From Candidatus Omnitrophota bacterium (GTDB taxonomy: Bacteria > Ratteibacteria > UBA8468 > MWAK01), in contig JAHJUB010000069.1 in assembly GCA_018829455.1 (NCBI GenBank), forward strand, positions 1 to 8,792: a stretch of DNA of 8,792 nucleotides, given 5' to 3'. Below are positions 5,873 to 8,792 of this stretch, in pieces. Positions within the stretch are counted from its first letter, which is position 1; the number at the start of each line of letters is the position of its first letter. The notes under the pieces are model-generated. The model was not told the origin of the DNA and did not search any database. It worked only from the letters and a program-made list of their open reading frames with translations. Made by a program: the position numbers and the translations under genes.

Positions 5873-6078
5873 GCGCTCGGGTTTCTGTTTCGCGAAAAAA
5901 CTCTACGTGTCGGACAAGATTACGCAACTCGTAAGCGAGCCTCGCCGTGTTCTCGTCTATACTTCAAGACGAGCCACGGCCACTCACTTACTCGTTTTGC
6001 TTGTCTTGTTTCCGTCACTCCGCGAATTTCGCGAAACAGAAACCCTCGCTTGAAGAAATACTATAAAGCGAGTAGTAG
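5871..6078. repeat. Long extended-hairpin intergenic element, copy B
   Basis: Copy B overlaps the gspK stop codon and folds almost end to end. AAGCG (5871-5875) pairs with CGCTT (6047-6051). GTTTCTGTTTCGCGAA (5881-5896) is a perfect 16-bp complement of 6028-6043. ACAAGA (5914-5919) pairs with TCTTGT (6004-6009), GTAAGCGAG (5931-5939) with 5983-5991 (8 of 9), GCCGTG (5944-5949) with CACGGC (5975-5980), and CTCGTCT (5952-5958) with AGACGAG (5967-5973). The tail ACTATAAAGCGAGTAGTAG (6060-6078) matches copy A at 18 of 19 bases. CTCGCTT (6045-6051) could instead pair with AAGCGAG (6066-6072), an alternative fold. I see no open frame with coding character, so it is either a palindromic mobile-type repeat or a structured RNA. 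Confidence 0.75.
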
Positions 6079-6097
6079 GACAGGCGTTCCGCCTGTC
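6075..6097. repeat. GTAG-hairpin module, second GACAGGCG/CGCCTGTC copy
   Basis: GTAG (6075-6078) is followed by GACAGGCG (6079-6086), a TTC loop and CGCCTGTC (6090-6097). It differs from the copy at 129-151 by one base in the loop. Its GTAG is also the last four bases of long-element copy B, so module and long element meet directly. Confidence 0.85.
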
Positions 6098-6103
6098 TCG
6101 TTT

Positions 6104-6132
6104 GTAGTGCGACCCTTTCCGGGTCGCCTTTT
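6104..6132 (+). repeat. GTAG-hairpin module with terminator-like T-tract
   Basis: GTAG (6104-6107) is followed by GCGACCC (6109-6115), a TTTCC loop and GGGTCGC (6121-6127), then CTTTT. The GC-rich 7-bp stem followed by four Ts resembles a weak intrinsic terminator for the gsp transcript. It also matches the short-module family in form and position, and its stem shares the GGGTCGC word with 2228-2234. Four Ts is marginal, so termination is possible, not shown. Confidence 0.6.
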
Positions 6133-6133
6133 A

Positions 6134-6139
6134 AAGGAG
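6134..6139 (+). promoter_or_regulatory. Shine-Dalgarno site of the parvulin gene
   Basis: AAGGAG lies 4 bases before the ATG at 6144 and is the best ribosome-binding motif in the window. It fixes that start and suggests independent translation initiation after the repeat-filled gap. It lies just after the T-tract of the preceding hairpin, so the hairpin would not mask it. Confidence 0.8.
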
Positions 6140-6143
6140 AAAA

Positions 6144-7046
6144 ATGAAGATTGAAATTGGTTTCCGTTTTTTAAGAACGTGGTGGCTGAAGAAACGACGG
6201 CTGGTTTTGATTGTGGTTACAGCCCTGATTGTGCTCGCGTTATCGGGTGTAGCTACTAAGGTAATAATGGAAAAGCGCAACAAGGACCTGACCCTGGCGG
6301 TGGTTAATGGGCGCCGGATTCGGGTTTCTGATTTCAAAAAGCAGATGGCCGCGGTTCCGGAGTTCTACCAGGCGTACGTGGCAGGCAACCGCAGCCAATT
6401 TCTGCAGGATTTGATTGACCGGGAATTGGTTTATCAGAAAGCCAGGCGCAGCGGTTACGGCCGGAGCCGTGATATTGAAGAGCGATTGGCAGAATTAAAA
6501 AAAGATTTTTTAGTCCAGGAGTATGTCCAGAAAGAGATATTGGAGAATCCGAACGTTCCGGAGAAGGATCTGCGTCAATACTATAAATCTCACCCGATGG
6601 ATTTTGTTCAGCCGGCCAGCATTCATCTGTACGAGATAATGGTGACCGACCGGAAAACCGCCGAAAATATCAACGACCGGTACCGAAAGGGGGAACGATT
6701 TGAAGACCTGGCACGCAAGTATTCCGAAGCGCCAAGCAAGGGTCGGGGCGGAGACCTTGGTTTTGTGCGTGAAGGTAAATTGCCGGAGCAATTGGCCCGG
6801 ATTGCTTTTACGATGTCACCGGGACAAATCAGTCCGCCCATCCAGACCGAAGCCGGATATTACGTTCTGATGGCCGGGCAGAATATTCCCAGCCGCCAGT
6901 TAAGTTATGAAGAATCGATCCCGTTGCTCAAAAAGATTATGTACAGTAAATACGGAGAAAAGAATTTTAAGGATTTTCTTGTCAATCTGAGAGCAAAATC
7001 CAAAATTAAGATGACGGGGGCCAACCTTGAAAAAATGGAGTTCTAA
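6144..7046 (+). CDS. Membrane-anchored parvulin-type peptidyl-prolyl isomerase (PpiC/SurA/PrsA-like)
   Basis: This 300-residue protein has a basic N terminus (KKRR at 16-19) and one hydrophobic segment at about 20-40. It is expected to be anchored in the inner membrane with the rest in the periplasm. Residues about 50-150 form a helical SurA-N/PrsA-like chaperone region (VNGRRIRVSDF, FLQDLIDRELVYQKA). A complete parvulin domain spans about 158-245: IHLYEIMVTD, FEDLARKYSEAPSKGRGGDLG and GQISPPIQTEAGYYVL match the family core in order. It would catalyse cis-trans isomerisation at proline bonds and help secreted or outer-membrane proteins fold. The stop overlaps the next SurA-like gene by 20 bases, so the two are coupled. 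SurA, PpiD and PrsA cannot be separated by eye; the single N-terminal anchor resembles PpiD/PrsA more than soluble SurA. The next gene fits SurA's usual place beside pdxA better. Confidence 0.88.
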   Translation: MKIEIGFRFLRTWWLKKRRLVLIVVTALIVLALSGVATKVIMEKRNKDLTLAVVNGRRIRVSDFKKQMAAVPEFYQAYVAGNRSQFLQDLIDRELVYQKARRSGYGRSRDIEERLAELKKDFLVQEYVQKEILENPNVPEKDLRQYYKSHPMDFVQPASIHLYEIMVTDRKTAENINDRYRKGERFEDLARKYSEAPSKGRGGDLGFVREGKLPEQLARIAFTMSPGQISPPIQTEAGYYVLMAGQNIPSRQLSYEESIPLLKKIMYSKYGEKNFKDFLVNLRAKSKIKMTGANLEKMEF

Positions 7047-7860
7047 AACCTACCTGGGCATGCTTGTTTTTTGCTTATTTCTCCCGGTTGTTTGCCGGTC
7101 CGAGATTTCTCTCCTGGCCCGGGTGGGCGGCGAAGCGATAACCTCATCTGACCTTCAGGACATTATTCGGCCCGGCGAATCCAGAAAAATGGCCGTGGAA
7201 AGATTGGTTGAGGAACGCCTAATTTTTCTGGAAGCCAGGAAACAAAAAGTGGCCGTTTCCCGAAAGGATATTGAGGGTGAGTACGAGCGGATTATGCGTC
7301 TTTTCCCGGACCCGGTTCGTTTTTACCAGCGTCTCAAGGATGAATCGCTAACTCCGACTGCCCTGCGCCGTCGCATCGAACGACAGATTATGGCGCGGCG
7401 TTTTATCCAGGCCGAAATTTCCGCTAAAATCAGAATTAACCCGAAGGAATTAGAGATTTATTTGCAGGAACACCGCACCGAATTAATGCGAAGGGAGAGT
7501 GATTTCCGTCTCTCGGAAGCAGTTTTTGCCACCCGCGAAGAGATTCCGGAAAAACATTCCACCCTAGAACTGAAAATGAAAGACCTTGGTTTCATTCCTT
7601 TCCAGGTGCTTTCCGAAGAGATTCAGGAGGCCGTAATCGGTTTAACGGTCGGGGAGTTTTCGCAGATTATTTCTTTTAAAGATGCCTACACCATTTTTAA
7701 AATTACGGAAATAAAACCACCGGCCGATTTTGAGCCGTCTTCTTTAGCCCTGAAGGCAAAACAACGTCTGTCCCGTGAAAAGTATCTGGCCGCTTACCAG
7801 GAACTGATAAACAATTTAAGAAAGAAAACGGAAGTAAAGTATTACCTTGTAACAGAGTAG
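7027..7860 (+). CDS. SurA-like periplasmic chaperone with shortened isomerase domain
   Basis: The 277-residue product starts at a TTG (7027) within the end of the previous gene, with GGGGG (7016-7020) upstream. This start supplies the basic residues MKKWSSK before the hydrophobic stretch LGMLVFCLFLPVV, a signal peptide probably cut near VCRS|E; starting at Met12 would lose the basic part. After it, ARVGGEAITSSDL and AVERLVEERLIFLEARKQ match the SurA N-terminal chaperone region, followed by long helices to about 158. The region where a parvulin domain should be (about 159-229) keeps the first strand, the DLGFIP turn and the last strand (AYTIFKITEI). It lacks the F..LA..YS segment between them, so catalytic activity is doubtful. 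Position just before pdxA fits the surA-pdxA order known in Proteobacteria. Lipoprotein processing at Cys23 was considered, but PVVC is a poor lipobox. Confidence 0.8.
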   Translation: MKKWSSKTYLGMLVFCLFLPVVCRSEISLLARVGGEAITSSDLQDIIRPGESRKMAVERLVEERLIFLEARKQKVAVSRKDIEGEYERIMRLFPDPVRFYQRLKDESLTPTALRRRIERQIMARRFIQAEISAKIRINPKELEIYLQEHRTELMRRESDFRLSEAVFATREEIPEKHSTLELKMKDLGFIPFQVLSEEIQEAVIGLTVGEFSQIISFKDAYTIFKITEIKPPADFEPSSLALKAKQRLSREKYLAAYQELINNLRKKTEVKYYLVTE

Positions 7861-7885
7861 CCGCAGGTTTTAACCTGCACCCTAC
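7857..7885. repeat. GTAG...CTAC hairpin module carrying a stop codon
   Basis: GTAG (7857-7860) contains the TAG stop of the SurA-like gene. It is followed by GCAGGTT (7863-7869), a TT loop and AACCTGC (7872-7878), then CTAC (7882-7885). The outer GTAG/CTAC are complementary, as at 2200-2251. The module occupies most of the 36-base gap before pdxA and ends one base before the pdxA Shine-Dalgarno motif. No T-tract follows, so it is not a terminator. Confidence 0.8.
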
Positions 7886-7886
7886 C

Positions 7887-7892
7887 GGAAGG
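7887..7892 (+). promoter_or_regulatory. Shine-Dalgarno site deciding the pdxA TTG start
   Basis: GGAAGG lies 4 bases before TTG at 7897. No ATG or GTG is placed suitably before the conserved GDPAGIGPE motif, so this motif supports a TTG start giving MVLLGVTIGDPAG. A second TTG at 7906 is in frame but lies farther from the site, 13 bases after it. Confidence 0.7.
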
Positions 7893-7896
7893 CAAA

Positions 7897-8792
7897 TTGG
7901 TATTATTGGGTGTTACTATCGGTGACCCAGCCGGCATCGGTCCGGAGGTTGTGTTAAAGGCGCTGGCCAGAATTAAAGTCGGCCCGGGAACAAAATTCGT
8001 TCTCTTTGGAGATACACCGGTTTTGAAACGCACCGGATTGCCGGCGCCGGAGGGTGTTACCGTTATTACCTCCGGAATAATCAATAATCAGGCATTTCCT
8101 AAGGGAAAGGCTAATTCATTAACCGGAAAGGCCGCTTACCAATATTTTTTGGATGCGATCTCTTTTTTGAAAAGCGGTGAAATTAAAGCGCTGGTTACCG
8201 CTCCGGTTTCCAAAGAAGCGATTAATCTGGCCGGTTTCAAATTCCGCGGCCATACCGAGGTTCTGGCGGAAAAATTCGGCGTTACCGATTACGGAATGCT
8301 CTTTTCGGCCGGAACATTCAGACTTCTTCTGCTAACCACCCATCTGCCCCTGTCCGGTGTTTCCAAAGAAATAACCGCGGAACTGATTTTCCGCAAGGTG
8401 AGCCTTGCAAACCGTTTTTTAAAGTCAGGATTGGGAATCAAAAATCCGAAAATTATAATTTGCGGTTTGAATCCGCACTCCGGCGAAGGAGGTTGTCTCG
8501 GAAAAGAAGAGGAGACCATTTTTAAGCCGGCGATTGCATTATTGTTAAAGGAGGGTCTGGATGTTTCCGGGCCGGTCTCGGCGGATTCCGCTTACCGTAT
8601 TTATTGCCAGGGAGAGTTTCATCTGATGGTATCCGCCTATCACGACCAGGTTCTGCCTCTGTTTAAAGCGCTCTATTTTGATCGGGGAGTCAATGTTACC
8701 GTCGGCCTGCCTTTTATCCGCACCAGTCCGGACCACGGCGCCGCATTTGACCTTGCCTACAAAAATCTCGCGGATAGCCGCAGCATGGAAGC
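7897..8792 (+). CDS. pdxA: 4-hydroxythreonine-4-phosphate dehydrogenase PdxA (3' end beyond window)
   Basis: 298 codons are visible of an expected 320-340; the C terminus runs off the window. PdxA oxidises 4-hydroxythreonine-4-phosphate with NAD in the DXP-dependent pathway to pyridoxal 5'-phosphate (vitamin B6), in the cytoplasm. Signature motifs appear in order: GVTIGDPAGIGPEVV (5-19), TAPVSKEAI (101-109), FRGHTEVLA (116-124), LLTTHLPLSGV, CGLNPHSGEGGCLGKEE (189-205), SAYHDQVLPLFKAL (246-259) and GLPFIRTSPDHGAAFD (270-285). The three metal-binding histidines of the family correspond to His119, His194 and His249, all present. A TTG start at 7897 follows GGAAGG and gives the normal N terminus. 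It follows the SurA-like gene by 36 bases, most of it a hairpin repeat, so co-transcription is likely. The PdxA2 branch of the family, which acts on related hydroxy acids, is possible but less likely beside surA. Confidence 0.93.
   Translation, partial: MVLLGVTIGDPAGIGPEVVLKALARIKVGPGTKFVLFGDTPVLKRTGLPAPEGVTVITSGIINNQAFPKGKANSLTGKAAYQYFLDAISFLKSGEIKALVTAPVSKEAINLAGFKFRGHTEVLAEKFGVTDYGMLFSAGTFRLLLLTTHLPLSGVSKEITAELIFRKVSLANRFLKSGLGIKNPKIIICGLNPHSGEGGCLGKEEETIFKPAIALLLKEGLDVSGPVSADSAYRIYCQGEFHLMVSAYHDQVLPLFKALYFDRGVNVTVGLPFIRTSPDHGAAFDLAYKNLADSRSME

Noticed and set aside
129..6097. CRISPR array made of the recurring hairpins
   Set aside because: The copies are scattered over kilobases, one per gap, with no regular spacers.

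Overview
The window looks like a chromosomal segment from a diderm (two-membrane) bacterium, probably an uncultivated lineage. The evidence is a type II secretion (T2SS) gene cluster, two SurA/parvulin-like periplasmic folding factors and the start of pdxA, all on the + strand. Base composition is roughly balanced, and GTG and TTG starts occur beside ATG. I cannot fix the phylum. The many short palindromes between genes, bracketed by GTAG/CTAC, resemble what I recall from candidate-phylum genomes such as Omnitrophota, but that is only an impression.

Layout. Positions 1-122 are the last codons of the secretion ATPase gspE. Then come gspF (159-1439), the major pseudopilin gspG (1432-1902), the minor pseudopilins gspH (2266-2715), gspI (2712-3068) and gspJ (3065-3709), and an unusually large gspK (3785-5872). 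H-I-J overlap by 4 bases at each junction, and F-G overlap by 8, so they are translationally coupled. No gspC, D, L, M or O is in the window. After a 271-base gap follow a membrane-anchored parvulin prolyl isomerase (6144-7046), a signal-peptide-bearing SurA-like protein with a shrunken isomerase domain (7027-7860), and pdxA (7897 to the window end, incomplete). SurA followed by PdxA is also the order in the Escherichia coli lptD-surA-pdxA-rsmA cluster.

How the genes work together. GspE powers assembly through the inner-membrane platform GspF. GspG forms the body of the pseudopilus, and H, I, J and K form its tip complex, which pushes folded periplasmic proteins through the outer membrane. 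The two parvulin/SurA-like proteins would help extracytoplasmic proteins fold. PdxA belongs to vitamin B6 synthesis and is probably only a positional neighbour.

Most unusual content. The coding regions are packed tightly, yet the gaps are filled with structured repeats. Two gaps (1901-2175 and 5871-6078) hold diverged copies of one long, extended-hairpin element. They share a near-identical 19-base 3' tail, and at least three stem positions change on both sides so that pairing is kept. Short hairpin modules, each beginning with GTAG and carrying a different stem sequence, follow both long elements and also occur alone. A separate, widespread-type palindrome (CATTGC...GCAATG) separates gspJ from gspK. 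Among the proteins, GspK stands out: it is about twice normal length, with a lamin-tail-like domain and several acidic, calcium-loop-like segments inserted.
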